DNA of 64,000 bases from Trichobilharzia szidati. Taxonomy: Eukaryota > Platyhelminthes > Trematoda > Strigeidida > Schistosomatidae. The stretch is taken from assembly GCA_944472155.2 (NCBI GenBank), contig OX235271.1:106467256-106531255 (forward strand), written 5' to 3'. The notes beneath the pieces were generated by a model. It was not told where the DNA came from and made no database searches. It saw nothing but the letters and a program-made list of their open reading frames with translations. Shown here one piece after another: positions 36,370 through 47,730 of the stretch. Numbering within the stretch: position 1 is the first letter of the stretch; each line of letters opens with the position of its first letter. The position numbers and the translations under genes were made by a program.

Positions 36370-37425
36370 AGGAAAATTTCTTCATCGACGAAATCATCTT
36401 CAGAGGCTGTACAGTCGTATTTACATTTACCAAAAATGTATATCAGTCTATTATTGAATGATAGGGGGTGACATAATTGGCATAATCCCTCACAAGTGGC
36501 TTTAGAAGTAAAAATAAAAGTTGTAAGTTACGCAGTACTCAACGGCACAAAGGAAGAAGTGGTTAGAAATTTGATAAGGTTAAAATTGCTATTGAGTGAG
36601 AATAAAGGTAGTTGAGTGTCAATTCGACAAGTGTGAAGACGGTGTGATAATGTACAAAAGGAACATATGAGAGTGATAATAGTGAAGTAAATATTTAAGT
36701 AAAAGTAAACTGAAAGTAAAGTTAGAAATTAAAAAATAAATTATTTGCAGGAAAGGACTAGTGAAGAGGTTAATACCATGATAGAATAAGAGACTGGACA
36801 AACGTTTTCTGTATAGAGAATTCGGGGTTGTATTGAATAATTGCCAGCGCCTCCGCCATACACAAATGGCGAAACCTGACGCCCTCTGTACCATTTGGCT
36901 TCACCTTGTAGATGATCTTGAAAGACGACTCTGGTGGAGCTACGTGGCTTGAGATCACCAAGTGCTCGAGAATTGAGCTAGTAATTGTCTTGCGTTATCC
37001 TTTCGCTAACCATGCCGGATAGTGTTCCGAGATGCGTTTGGAAGATGTGCGCTTTGTGTGGCCAGTAGAACTAGCTCCACACGAGCATGTGAATTTATAA
37101 AACACATGAGTGGCTCAAAGTGGAAGTTTATTCTTCACACATCCATTGATGATTTGTCACCTGTAGAAACTGATCTGTAGCTCAGGTGCAAAGAAGGCTT
37201 TCCCCAGTGATCTGCATAAGCGATACTTCGGGATCTCAGTTGCGGTACCCCCTTTAAATTCAGCGTTCATAAATATCAGTTTCTTCGGTACTGTCTGAGT
37301 TCTTTCGTGCTTTTGCTTTAACTTCATGTTTTTCTGGATAAATCTTGGAGGATATCCATTGTATATGAGGACTTGTCTGAGCCGCTGCAGTTCCCCGTCG
37401 ATTGTAGCTTGATCACTGCTGCAAA
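36370..37425 (-). mobile_element. Penelope-like element fragment with GIY-YIG domain (copy D)
   Basis: This is the same subfamily as copy B in opposite orientation. By eye the two run nearly colinearly from the QRLRQVLI segment to the CTCTGAAGATGATTTCGTCG end. It encodes KLIFMNAEFKGGTATEIP, LCRSLGKAFFAPELQ, then YKFTCSCGASSTGHTKRT (YIG changed to STG), KRISEHYPAWL and LAIIQYNPEFSIQK. A stop after LAKG is shared with copy B, so both probably derive from an already defective or stop-carrying lineage. Confidence 0.75.
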
Positions 37426-37429
37426 AATA

Positions 37430-39220
37430 TTGTAACCGAGAAAATTAATTTAATTTTCATGAGTACAGTTTTAGCCCCTCAGTTTTAAAACATTACTACT
37501 GTTACTAATACTAGTATTAATGCAAACTAATTCTCGAGCAATAATCACACTAGCTAATTAGCCATAAATGCGTTGAATTAAATTTGGGGATTAGGTGTAG
37601 ATTGTTATTGCGTAGTAAAAAGTAGACATAACCGAGAATAGATAACCTTTGCGTGTTACACGGTTTAGTGGATTACGTTATATTCAGACAAAATGACTGA
37701 GAAACACAAAATTGAGATATTATTACTAAACTAGTATGGGATTTGGTCAGTCAAGTGCTTAGAATTTTTTTGAATAGATAAAGATGATGAATGTGTTTTG
37801 CTTCTGACTATCAGCGAACCTTAACGCGTTTGAATTTGATTTCCATTGTCCATTTCTACGTGCACTCACATTCACCTACTCTTATGCTGATGCGTCAGTA
37901 GTAGGATTTCAATTGGAAAAGGTATATCTTATCACAATTGATAACAGACATCCGTCTTGTTCGAGATAAAGGAACCTAAGGATAATGGATTCATCCATCT
38001 TGCATAAACACACAAAGCCTTTAACTCAGTTTACAAAAGCATTGCTCACGACATATCAAATCTGACAGAAGGCGTATGCTTATGTTTGTTTCATGTCTGT
38101 ATATTCTCAATAACCCATAGTATAAACCCGGAAATTCACGATAAAAAAGAAACAATTTATTTTATTCTGTTAGTTACAGAGAAATCAATATTCAATACAG
38201 ACATGGCTTGAAATACTCTATCCACTTATTTAATCTCATTTTCATTCTAAACGAAAATACTTCATTCCTCCTGTTCTGTCTGATAAATGTAAGCAAATTC
38301 AATTATAGACAGAACAGTCCCATATTCAGCTGTAAAAAGAAGACATAACATTGTGGAGAATTCTTATTTTAGACGAATCAATTTCAAAAGTTGTACACGT
38401 GAATTTACATCCAATCTGGGATTCGTAAAGTCACCAGTATGCGATTTTTTATGTTTTAGAAAATGTTCTATGTAATGTCAGGAATAATTTGGTGGGTAAC
38501 AAGAAAGTGGAACTTCTGAAAAGAAAGTTAGTACTACGTAATAAATGTAAAAATGAATTTATCATCCTGAATACACAAAGCAGGCAAAAAGTGAAAGGCG
38601 TCAGTTTTTGAGTGAAATATGTTTTAGAAATACAGTGATAGTAATAAGCAATAATAATCATAATAAAATATTTACTTTCGTTCCTGTAATAAACTAAACA
38701 TCAAACAACAAAAACTAAACAAATCATGACAAGAGTGTTACCTTGATCATGGTAAATTGAGTGATTGCATGTCTTACTTTTAAACACAGGTGAGGGTTAT
38801 AGTCCCGAATAGGTAGTGATTCGAATGTGTGTTGCATATTCAAAGTGCCTTTGTGTTACACTGAGGGACTCTCCTACAGACTCAGTGTTGCGTAAAGCAG
38901 ATATAATTTGCTTCACAGAATTAACTAAATTCATAAATACACATTGAGCTGACCAGAAGTGGCATCTTATCCTTAACTTATGACTGGATGAACTATCCAC
39001 TGAAGAATGTAGTCTGAGAATAAGTGCGTGAAATTTCTTTTTCGGACACTTGAGAAGAAGATTTATAAGACCTTTGGCTTCACTATCACCCAGTAGCTTA
39101 TAATCCATGAAGGGATTCGCCTTTCGTTTGTGTACCATCATGTGTACAGCAGGATTTATAATCCACTAGATAATGAGATGAAAGTCTAAACACAATCTGA
39201 AAAAAGTGCCCATCCAGAGG
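37430..39220. other. Stretch without recognised gene
   Basis: AT-rich. A 114-codon minus frame (39141-38797) with a fairly balanced composition is the only open region of note; it has no recognised family or supporting splice site. Confidence 0.35.
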
Positions 39221-39222
39221 TG

Positions 39223-40473
39223 GGAATAAGAACAAACAGTTCAACAAAGAGTCTCTTCGGAGAATTCATTCACTTAGCCCTACCAGCGAAATTATATACA
39301 ATTATTTTTATGTATGTGTGTATACATTAGGTTTGTTAAACGAGAATAAAAATCAGTTTGGATTACTGTGTAAGTCATCAAAATATTTAAAATTGTGATG
39401 AATAATCAAAATCGTAACTGGGATGTGTGTGTGAAGGTTAGTAAGTTTAAACTAGGGTTGTGTAATGTGAAAACGTTAAGGAAAAATTGGATGTTAATGA
39501 AAGAGCATGGGGACAAGTATCAAAATAAATTAAAAAGTAGGTGAAAAGAGTGAACTGAAGGTTAGTTAAGAAAATGATGATACTAAATATCATACAAAAA
39601 TACACAAAACAGTAATAACTGATAACAGTTTAACATGGAATTATACCCAAGATAGAAGGAGGGGATGAAGAAGATTCTGTTGTGTACGTATATCAGAGTT
39701 TTCCGTCGGAATCGCAAAGTCCTCGACAATACAAAGTATATAACAACTGACGGTTTTCGGGAGGCTTCTTTTGACTTTGTAGATAACTTCAAATGAATTC
39801 TCATTGCATACTGAGTAACCAGAGTTGAATATATGTCCAATCATAGCACTCTTCATTGATCCAGTGTTACGCCTTCTTAGCCAAGCGGCGTAGTGTTTTT
39901 TGACTCTTTTAGATGCAACACTCATTGAATAATCTATGTGTGCCGCTCCATATGAGCAAGTGAATCGGTAAATACACATGGAAAGTGATCAAATGTGAAA
40001 GTTTATCTTTAGAGTTGTTGAAAGGCAATGAGAGGCAAGAGGATACCAGTCGTAGTGTAGTTGAAAAGAATGTTCTCTTCAGGGCGTTTGATATTCTCAG
40101 CCAGAAGGTCACCTTTGAATGCCACATTCATGTATAGTATCTTCTTCAGCATAGAAATGGGCTGTTGTTTGTTGGCTTTGGATTTCATGTGTTTATCTGT
40201 AAGGCACGGAGGGGGAAGGTAGCCATTCTCAAGCAGTGTCTTCCTCAAAAGAATAATTCAGGGCTGCAGATTCTTTGGATCCTAGTTGCAAGAGATATTG
40301 TCGGATACCGCTTGCCATTAATGGGTACAGTAACCCAAACTGATTTTTATCCTTGTTTGACAAACCTAATGTATACACACATACATAAAAATAATTATAT
40401 ATAATTTCATTTGTAGGGCTAAGTGAATGAATTCCCCGAAGAGATTCTTTGCTGAACTGTTTGTTCTTATTTC
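39223..40473 (-). mobile_element. Penelope-like element with inverted arms (copy E)
   Basis: Arms of about 148 bp (39223-39370 and 40325-40473) are inverted copies. Between them, on minus, fragments in different frames give MRKTLLENGYLPPP, NVAFKGDLLAENIKR, then IYRFTCSYGAAHIDYSMS and KRVKKHYAAWL. That is an RT C-terminal part followed by a GIY-YIG nuclease with a degraded second motif. A C-terminus ending LLHPLLLSWV follows. Only the C-terminal third of a normal element is present. Confidence 0.72.
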
Positions 40474-40604
40474 TATAATCTAAACTGCTATAACACCAAG
40501 TTGTTGTTGATTAGGCTGCCTAGGGTGGATTGAAGGCTGGGTAAACTAAGAAGTTATCCACACTTAATAAAATTACGATTTGACTCGGTTAACAACTTGT
40601 ATAT

Positions 40605-40790
40605 TTATTTATTTTATTTTGATTACAGCTTGATGCCACACCATATTTTCAGTACAAGTATGGCATTTTCAGCATGGATATCGGTAGCCCAAATTTTACA
40701 GGCCGACCATAGATATCGGGTGTGCGTCGGACCATGTGCATGGTCGGCGAGAGTCCTAACCACTGTGCCACCGATGCATTCTAACTGGGT
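40605..40790 (-). repeat. tRNA-like SINE family 3, tail B
   Basis: On minus: TGCATCGGTGGCACAGTGG, a gap where the B-box should be (a deletion joins GGTCC to GACGCACACC), then CCGATATCTATGGTCGGCC and the tail AAGCTGTAATCAAAATAAAA. The body is that of the copy at 32.3 kb. Confidence 0.75.
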
Positions 40791-40799
40791 TGTCAACAT

Positions 40800-41930
40800 T
40801 TCATTTTTAGTGCAGCAATAACTGATCAGTGTGTTAGTTAATTTAATCAGAGCTTAGTACATTCAGAATATCATCTTCTGAAGGATTGGTTCATAATGTT
40901 AAATTAACCTGGAAAGGTCGATTGGTGTAATTAAACAACTTCAGTAACTATTGTTGTTCTTGATCTCTTAAATTTAATTTAAATAGAAATTTTTGACAAA
41001 ATTAAAGACAGTATGATGATTTTACCCGATTTCAACTTCTAACTTTCATAGGATGAGTCTCAGAAGTCTGTTCTCGTATTTCTAATAGTAGGCATACGTT
41101 TTTCCGTCTGTAAATGCAATTTTCAGAAAATTTGGAGCTTGGATTGTGAGTAGTGAAATCACTTAGCTATAGGGAGTAAATGCTTAAGTATAGGATTGAA
41201 ACTTGTGTAACCTGCAATGTCCACGTTGGCTAACAATCGTTACAACAGATGTGATGATCTTTGTATGCAGAAAAAGTTTGCTCAGCTCCTCTAGCTCTAA
41301 TGGTCTTAATCCGTCTATGTTAAACTATGATAATCCCCTTCACACTTTGGCCCTACTTATGTTTCGTTTTGTTCATTCCATTGATATATCCTTCTCTTAT
41401 TATGTCGACTGTTAGCATTAATTTCACTTCGAAAAATTTCCGGTAATATCTCGGTTGTCACCTTTAATTATTTAATTCAATAAAGTTTTCGCAATGTTGT
41501 ATCATAATAGTTATCACCTTGTTGCATAATGCCCTAACTGCTTACTAATCTTACTATTTCTACATCTCTTCGAGATGCAGAGTTGTTTAGGGTTATACAA
41601 GTGTTGGTGTTTTAGATGTTTTCTTATTTGTGGTAAGCTGCTTACAAAATTTATAACAGAATAAAATTAATTTTAATATACACCTATGAAAAGTACCAAT
41701 TCTTGTCACAGTCCATATAATACCTTTAATTAATGATCAATGCCTGAGTTTATATTCCCATCCTAATAATATCTTTATGATTCAATAGACTCCAAGGAGG
41801 TATTTTAATAATTACTTTTTTAATGAATGTCTAATCACCATCAAGCTTGCATTCGGGTTTCTCACTTATAAGAAATATTTGAATGATATGATAATGGTGA
41901 ACACCTGTGGGAATGGGTCAGTGGACAGTA
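40800..41930. other. Stretch without recognised gene
   Basis: No supported exon or known repeat was found. Confidence 0.35.
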
Positions 41931-41934
41931 AGAT

Positions 41935-42115
41935 TATCAGTTGGTTGATGGTGACTAGCAGTGGAACCCAGGATATGCATTTCGTCTTATTTGGGACTTG
42001 TCACTGGATGTACCTGCATTCCCCAGTGAATGATGGTGTTCCCATCGAGGCTCGAACCCAGTGCCCATAGTCTCAAATGCCAAAGCTTTATCCACTAGAC
42101 CACTTGGGCCACGAC
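41935..42115 (-). repeat. Smα-type SINE with hammerhead
   Basis: On minus: GGCCCAAGTGGTCTAGTGG (A-box region), B-box GGGTTCGAGCCTC, then a hammerhead core, then CTGCTAGTCACCATCAACCA. The order (pol III boxes, hammerhead, short tail) and the core wording match the Smα SINE described in Schistosoma mansoni. A second copy lies at 62.64 kb, same orientation. Confidence 0.8.
41961..42013 (-). ncRNA. Smα-type hammerhead ribozyme, mutated
   Basis: On minus: TACATCCAG (stem I), GTGACAA (box 1, from CTGACGA), stem II GTCCCAAATAAGAC, GAAA, short stem III TGCATA, triplet ATC, then CTGGGTT pairing with ATCCAG. Two box 1 substitutions suggest loss of activity; all helices are still visible. Confidence 0.7.
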
Positions 42116-42133
42116 AACCACCTCTTATTAATT

Positions 42134-42396
42134 ATTTAATTCAATTTAGGTTTTCCCGTCGACTGGTTGAACCGAAGTGCTCGGTCTCAGGTTGACATGT
42201 CGGCTCCTTGTGCAGATGCTTCGACGATGTCTGGTAATGCATCTTGGGTTCCAGTTCTAGTCACCATCAACCAATTGACTTCAAGTTACACGACCAGACA
42301 TCGTCGAAGCACTTGCAAGAGGAGCCAACATGTCAACCTGAGACCGAGCACTTCGGTTCAATCAGTCGATGGGAAAACCTAAATTGAATTGAATAG
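42134..42396. repeat. Long foldback palindrome around a SINE tail
   Basis: Left arm 42134-42234 and right arm 42294-42396 are inverted copies of about 100 bp with only a few differences (for example GTCGACTGG against ATCGACTGA). The 59-bp loop contains TTCTAGTCACCATCAACCA, the tail of the Smα-type SINE whose other copy lies just left on the opposite strand. RNA from either strand would form a hairpin of about 100 bp. Confidence 0.85.
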
Positions 42397-42729
42397 TAAG
42401 ATTATGTTTTATTATTTGTTAGTTCCACTTGAATTTCATGGTTATAATGAATTCTTTTTCTTGTTTGTCAAATATAATATTTTACACGTTTTGATAAACT
42501 CGACAGACTTCAGATAGTAATTAAGCATGTTTCAGGAATTTTGACAACTTTGAAGAGGCAAATACGATTGACTAAGGGTGAAATGGTCGGTTTTGTCTTT
42601 GCAAACGGAACTCTTTAATAAAACAGTTTGGTGTCACTAACTACATTTTTCACAAGATGTTCATCACCATTACTTGATCAAAACACACTGAGACGACAGA
42701 AAACAGTCAAAATTTTTATATTTGATCCT

Positions 42730-43506
42730 TGTATTATTATTATATCCTTTATTTCCTACAGGAACATAGGGCTTCAGCCCCACGTCTCCATTGAGTTATG
42801 TTCTCTGCTAGAGTCTTCACCTGGTTCCAAGTCTGCCCACACGTTTTCATCTCCTCTTCACATGACCTCCTCCAAGTCACCCTTGGACGACCAACTCACC
42901 GCTTCTTTTTCGGGTCCCACTCAAGGACTTGTCTAGTGATGTCACTTGATGGTTTCCTCAGAGTATGGCCAATCCATCTCCATTTCTTCCTGTCTATTTG
43001 TTTCACAATCGGTTCCTGGTTGGTTCGCTCCCAGAGATCCCTCACTATTGCTGATCTTTTCTGGCCATCTGATCTTGAGTATTGAGCAAAGATAGCTGCT
43101 GATGAAGGTCTGTAGTTTGTTTGAGATGCTCTTTATGACGCGCAGTTTAAGTCTCTGATCCATATAGTAGCACTGACTTCACATTGGAGTTGAAAATCCG
43201 GATCTTATTTTTGATGCTGAGTGCTGTTGACCTCCACACAGACTTGAGAGTAGTGAAAGCTTGTCTTGCTTTTCCGATTCTTGCTTTGATATACTCGTCA
43301 GTTCCGCCTGTAGTTGAAACGATGCTTCCCAGGTAGGTAAAGGAGGTTGTTTCTTTCAGGTTCCTCCCATTTATGCTGATTGTTGTCAGTTGTTGTTGTT
43401 GCTGTCGGTGGTGTTGCCCAGGAATTTTCACTTCTGTTTTATCTATGTTCACCTGAAGTCCTATCTTTGATGCTTCTTCTGCTAACTTGTTGCTTTTCGC
43501 TTGCAT
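42730..43506 (-). mobile_element. RTE-type LINE, 3' half
   Basis: On minus, LQVNIDKTEVKI is followed by TTISINGRNLKETTSFTYLG, STTGGTDEYIKARIGKARQA, VLLYGSET, then in another frame [19 protein letters not shown] and a Trp-rich end. This is the end of the RT and C-terminal region of RTE elements (SR2-like in schistosomes). The 3' end reads GGGGCTGAAGCCCTATGTTCC followed by an A/T-rich repeat (ATAATAATAATA). The endonuclease and the catalytic RT core are missing (5' truncation). Confidence 0.8.
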
Positions 43507-43514
43507 ATCTTCCA

Positions 43515-45380
43515 GTTTGTGGGAAATCAGACATATATATTATTTATAAATTAGTTTTACTATACAGTATTTATACTGTGCAACAAGTGATGATACAATA
43601 ATCATTTGGAGCAGATTTACTGACTGACAAATGGTAAATTGGACGTTTTTTTTACAATCGTTTCTGTTTAAAGTGGAATCATTGAAAACCATACTAATAA
43701 GTGTTTAAGATAATATGAATGAACTAAATGAAGACTATATTTACCCGTTTTTCATTTCAACAGGTCTGAATTCCCCAATGAAAATGCATGCGAAAACTAC
43801 AATTCACCTCTCTTTTAGTTAACTGTTGTATGTTCGAATTTGTTTTATTTATTAAATCTAACCTAGATATGAATATATGCCATGAGTCCATTGTAGCTTT
43901 GAAATGCCTCAGCTAAATAAAACTGTGTATTTAATTAAGTCTTTCCTTGTTGGCTAGGTGTTGCTAGAGTTGAAAAAGCAGCGAGGCATTTTTTCGCCCA
44001 AATACTCAATCTATTTGAGTTACTGGCATTGTTTTAAAACTAGACTCGTTGTTAATACTGATGATTTTATTTCATTGATAAAACAACTAACGAAAACAAA
44101 TATTCTGATAAACCTGTAAACTATTACTAATAATTAGCATAAATAGTATACAATATTGTGTTTTATTTAATTACAATTTAAAGGTGCAGTAATATTATTA
44201 CTATTTTGTGCTTAGTGAGTTTAGAAAACCACATGACTTATCCATTAATTAGGTTTATAAATTCAGTGTGACAACGTTACATTTCTATACATGTAATTTA
44301 AGTGTTCGAAGCTATAACTGAACTATAAAGAAAGAATTATCTATTCTAGATGTTGGAATATCATTCTTTTTTTCTTAATGCTATGAATATACTTTGAATA
44401 CAGATATGTATATGTTTAGAAGATATGTACAAGTGGGGTATATGACTACATATTCTCTCAGTATTAATATTAGTATTGTGTAAATGATATAATCACTGAA
44501 TAAAGTAATAAGTGCTTATAGTCTGTGTGCTAATTGCGTGTACATAATATATAACGTATTAATTCATTTCAATGTCAGCTGATTGCATTTTTAATGAAAG
44601 AAGACATTTCATTGTAGGTCAGGTGAATCCATTGCTGAAGATTTCAACTAAGTGAGTGGTATTGCATAATCTAATAAAATACAAACATAGTAAATATTGC
44701 ATATTTGTATATTTAAAATTAAAATTAACCTCTTAATTCACTTATAATGCATTTATTATATTAAATGAATTTCATTTATTTAGATGATAGTATATCTTAT
44801 AAGTAGAATAATGAGACACAGCTAATTAAGTATCTAAGAATAATAATAAAGCTTTATTTCAGACAATATGCGAAAATATGGTACACAAAGTTGTGGCGTA
44901 TTTAGTTCCAAAATGCTTTTTTCTTCATACAGAGTTTACATGTAAAGTGATAATCTGAAAAATATCTTCATTTTGTTGAAGAATTGCACAGTGTTTATGT
45001 GGAAGCAAGTTAAACCACTGCGCAAGTTCAGTTATAGGCCATCTGATATGACTGGACGATTGGAACAGTGATAAATCCAGATGAAATTAAGTATTTTTGG
45101 TGGAAAGTAATACCTATCTGTGTCTTATTTTCGATAGCTGCTGGGTGAAGAATAAGGAATAAGTTTTTGGATGATGTGAAAAGAAAGGGACAAGAAGCCG
45201 TTATTTACTGAAAGTTTTGATTATTTTTGGTTCTTTTTTCATTAGATCGAAGTGATTAGATATTTTCGGTGTGTGAGCTTTAGGAATGGACATCTCAGTG
45301 ATGAGTTTTATCTTAATTTGATGTTGACCGATGGGTAGTGGTTATCATTTGAATTGAAAATGCGCGTTCTGTTCTGTTTT
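43515..45380. other. AT-rich stretch without recognised gene
   Basis: Very low GC. No supported exon or known repeat was recognised. Confidence 0.4.
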
Positions 45381-45382
45381 AG

Positions 45383-45492
45383 GCCTTCTAAGTGGGTGAA
45401 CCCGCATTATAGCAGAGGATTTTATTCTTACTATAACATAAGACCAATACCAATTACTCCAGACTTCAAAATGTCATCCACCAAAGGGTTTG
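45383..45492 (+). CDS. Candidate internal exon, unknown protein
   Basis: An acceptor (ctgttttag) precedes a frame PSKWVNPHYSRGFYSYYNIR, then PIPITPDFKMSSTKGFG, before GTGTGA. Amino-acid use (P, Y, N, K) is quite unlike chance translation nearby. The donor is weak. It could belong to the same plus-strand gene as the exons at 29853-30045 and 48762-48955, an idea based on order only. No family was recognised. Confidence 0.3.
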
Positions 45493-45499
45493 GTGTGAA

Positions 45500-46710
45500 C
45501 ACAGTTTCTTCCCTTTTTTTCCATATTTTATGTGAAAGTTTTTATTTCACTTGGCAGGTATCGGTGTCTGTAAGTTAAAATATTGTCATGAAATGAACAA
45601 TTAGCGTGACACCTGTTTCATTATTATGGATGATACAATATTCCTTGAAACCTGAGTCGTGATTTTATTATGTAATTCTAGTAAGTTCGACAAAAATTAA
45701 AAATATGGAGACTAAGCAATATGGTTTAGTTACGTGCAAAATTCTTATCTTCAGAGGATTTTCATAATCTCATATTCTATGTGTGTATACCTATGAACTT
45801 AAAACGACTCCTGAAGTGTTTCACAGTTATGTTATTCGATTTTTGTTAAACTATTACATTTGAACTGGGAATAAATTTGATGGTTTTCATATGGAAATTA
45901 ATCTTAACACTTTGAAGCATTGAACTTTTGTTGGTAGTGTTTCCTGAACAAAATATAAGTAGAAGGAATGCACTGAACTTTTGATGTCAAGCACCAACTA
46001 CCTTAATATTTAGTATTTAGAGGAATGTAGGCCATCATACTTTTAAGTTCGTGTTAGAACATTTATACAGTCTACAGTTATCCATTAAATTGTGGTAGAA
46101 ATGAGCGGGACATAATAGTGAATCTTTCAGCCAAAATGAGAGTGCGGATTTTGAGTTTCAGGAGAAATGGCCTAAAATCAACACCATATATATACATATA
46201 TATATTTTCCATAAATCTGTCTTGATGTCAAAGGTCTCCTTCACTTGCCTTTTTTCTGAAACTGTTAACCTCTTTTATTCTTTAGTATCACTTATAATTC
46301 TTCCTGTGTATTGATTTTTTTCATAAGAATTTTAAGTGTTATGCGACTTGTATACTACTGCTAAAATCGAAGTGTTCTGAAGAAAATCTAAAAATGCAAT
46401 GATTTCAATTTGTTGCGCGTTTTAATTATTGAAAAACAGACTTGTGAGTAGGATGTATTAAATGTGCAAACTGCAATAATTCACTCTCAGAGTTCAAGGC
46501 AAAAACAACAAGCTATATGACTAATTTAAGCGGTAGGTTTTTAAATTTCTCTCGTAATAAAGAAATTGGATAAAATACAATATCATGCATATATCGCTTC
46601 ATAAAATTTGATCACAGTAGTTGAAGAGAATCTACTGAGTTGAGAATGATGAATAAGCAAATCACTGGTGATTTTTCACTTAAGAGAAGTACCACACTGG
46701 TTGTGAGAAA
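45500..46710. other. Stretch without recognised gene
   Basis: AT-rich with a TATATATACATATATATA run near 46188-46206. No supported exon. Confidence 0.35.
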
Positions 46711-46714
46711 TAAT

Positions 46715-46900
46715 TTTTTTATTTTGATTTACAGCTTGATTCCACACCATATTTTCAGTACAAGTGTGGAATTTCAGCATGGATATCGGTAGCCCAAATT
46801 CAGCGACCATAGATATCGTGGTGTGCGCCGGCAGGGGATCGAACCCCGGACCATGTGCATGATCGTTGAGAGTCCTAACCACTGTGCCACCGACGCACAA
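46715..46900 (-). repeat. tRNA-like SINE family 3, tail B
   Basis: On minus: GTGCGTCGGTGGCACAGTGG, B-box GGGGTTCGATCCCC, body CACGATATCTATGGTCG, ATTTGGGCTACCGATATCC and tail AAGCTGTAAATCAAAATAAA. This is the copy with the cleanest head of the three tail-B copies. Confidence 0.78.
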
Positions 46901-46904
46901 AAGG

Positions 46905-47728
46905 TTTGTTTTATTGAAAATATTATAAGTAATCAACTATTTATAAAATAAACACAAGTGCACAAGAAATTATAGTTTGCTTGCAAATATAAAGTGTTGT
47001 ATTGCTTTCGTTGTGAGTAAAATAGGCTGTGATAACTGTCTGTTAGCCCCGATCACTTCAATTAAATTATTTTCTCCACTTCCGTCATAAGTACGTCTAA
47101 AAATGACAGTGCTGTAAACATTAGATTTCTATAAAAACGATCGCATATATATATAAGACGGTTGCTTTATTCCTTGATAGTAGTAGTAGTATTTGTAATT
47201 GGATTGATGGAATTAAAACTTGAATTAGTCTTCATCAAGGCGTACTTTCTTATGCAGTGTAGTGTCAAAGTAATCAGCAAGCACCAGCTGCCATTATTCT
47301 TACTGTCATTACTAACAGTAAGTCTGTCAACTTCGTTCACATGTATATTATGAGTTAACCAACTCACTGAAAATTCAGAACTGTTTATTATTGTACAACA
47401 AATACGAAATTATATTATGAATAAATAATACTTGAGACTGTTATACAAGTGTATTATTTCTATCTTTTGATATATGATTACATATAAAGTGAGTAGTGTT
47501 TGCGAGATAATAAAAAAAACCGGGATATGATGGATTTCACATCTGATTTGTTTTAAAAATGAAATAGTCAATATCCTGACATCTGAAGAGGATAAGGTAT
47601 TCAGCTGGTTCCGGAGGCAAACTGAAATGTAACAAGAAAAACAAACGAACAAACAAAATAACAGAATGTTGGAACATTTTTATTACTATTTTAGTGAACA
47701 GAATATAGTAACAGATTATTATTCGCTC
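46905..47728. other. Stretch without recognised gene
   Basis: No supported exon or repeat was found up to the SINE insertion at 47731. Confidence 0.35.
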
Positions 47729-47730
47729 GC

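Noticed and set aside
38797..39141. 114-codon minus frame
   Set aside because: Reasonable composition but no recognised motif, splice site or poly(A) signal; likely chance or old repeat.
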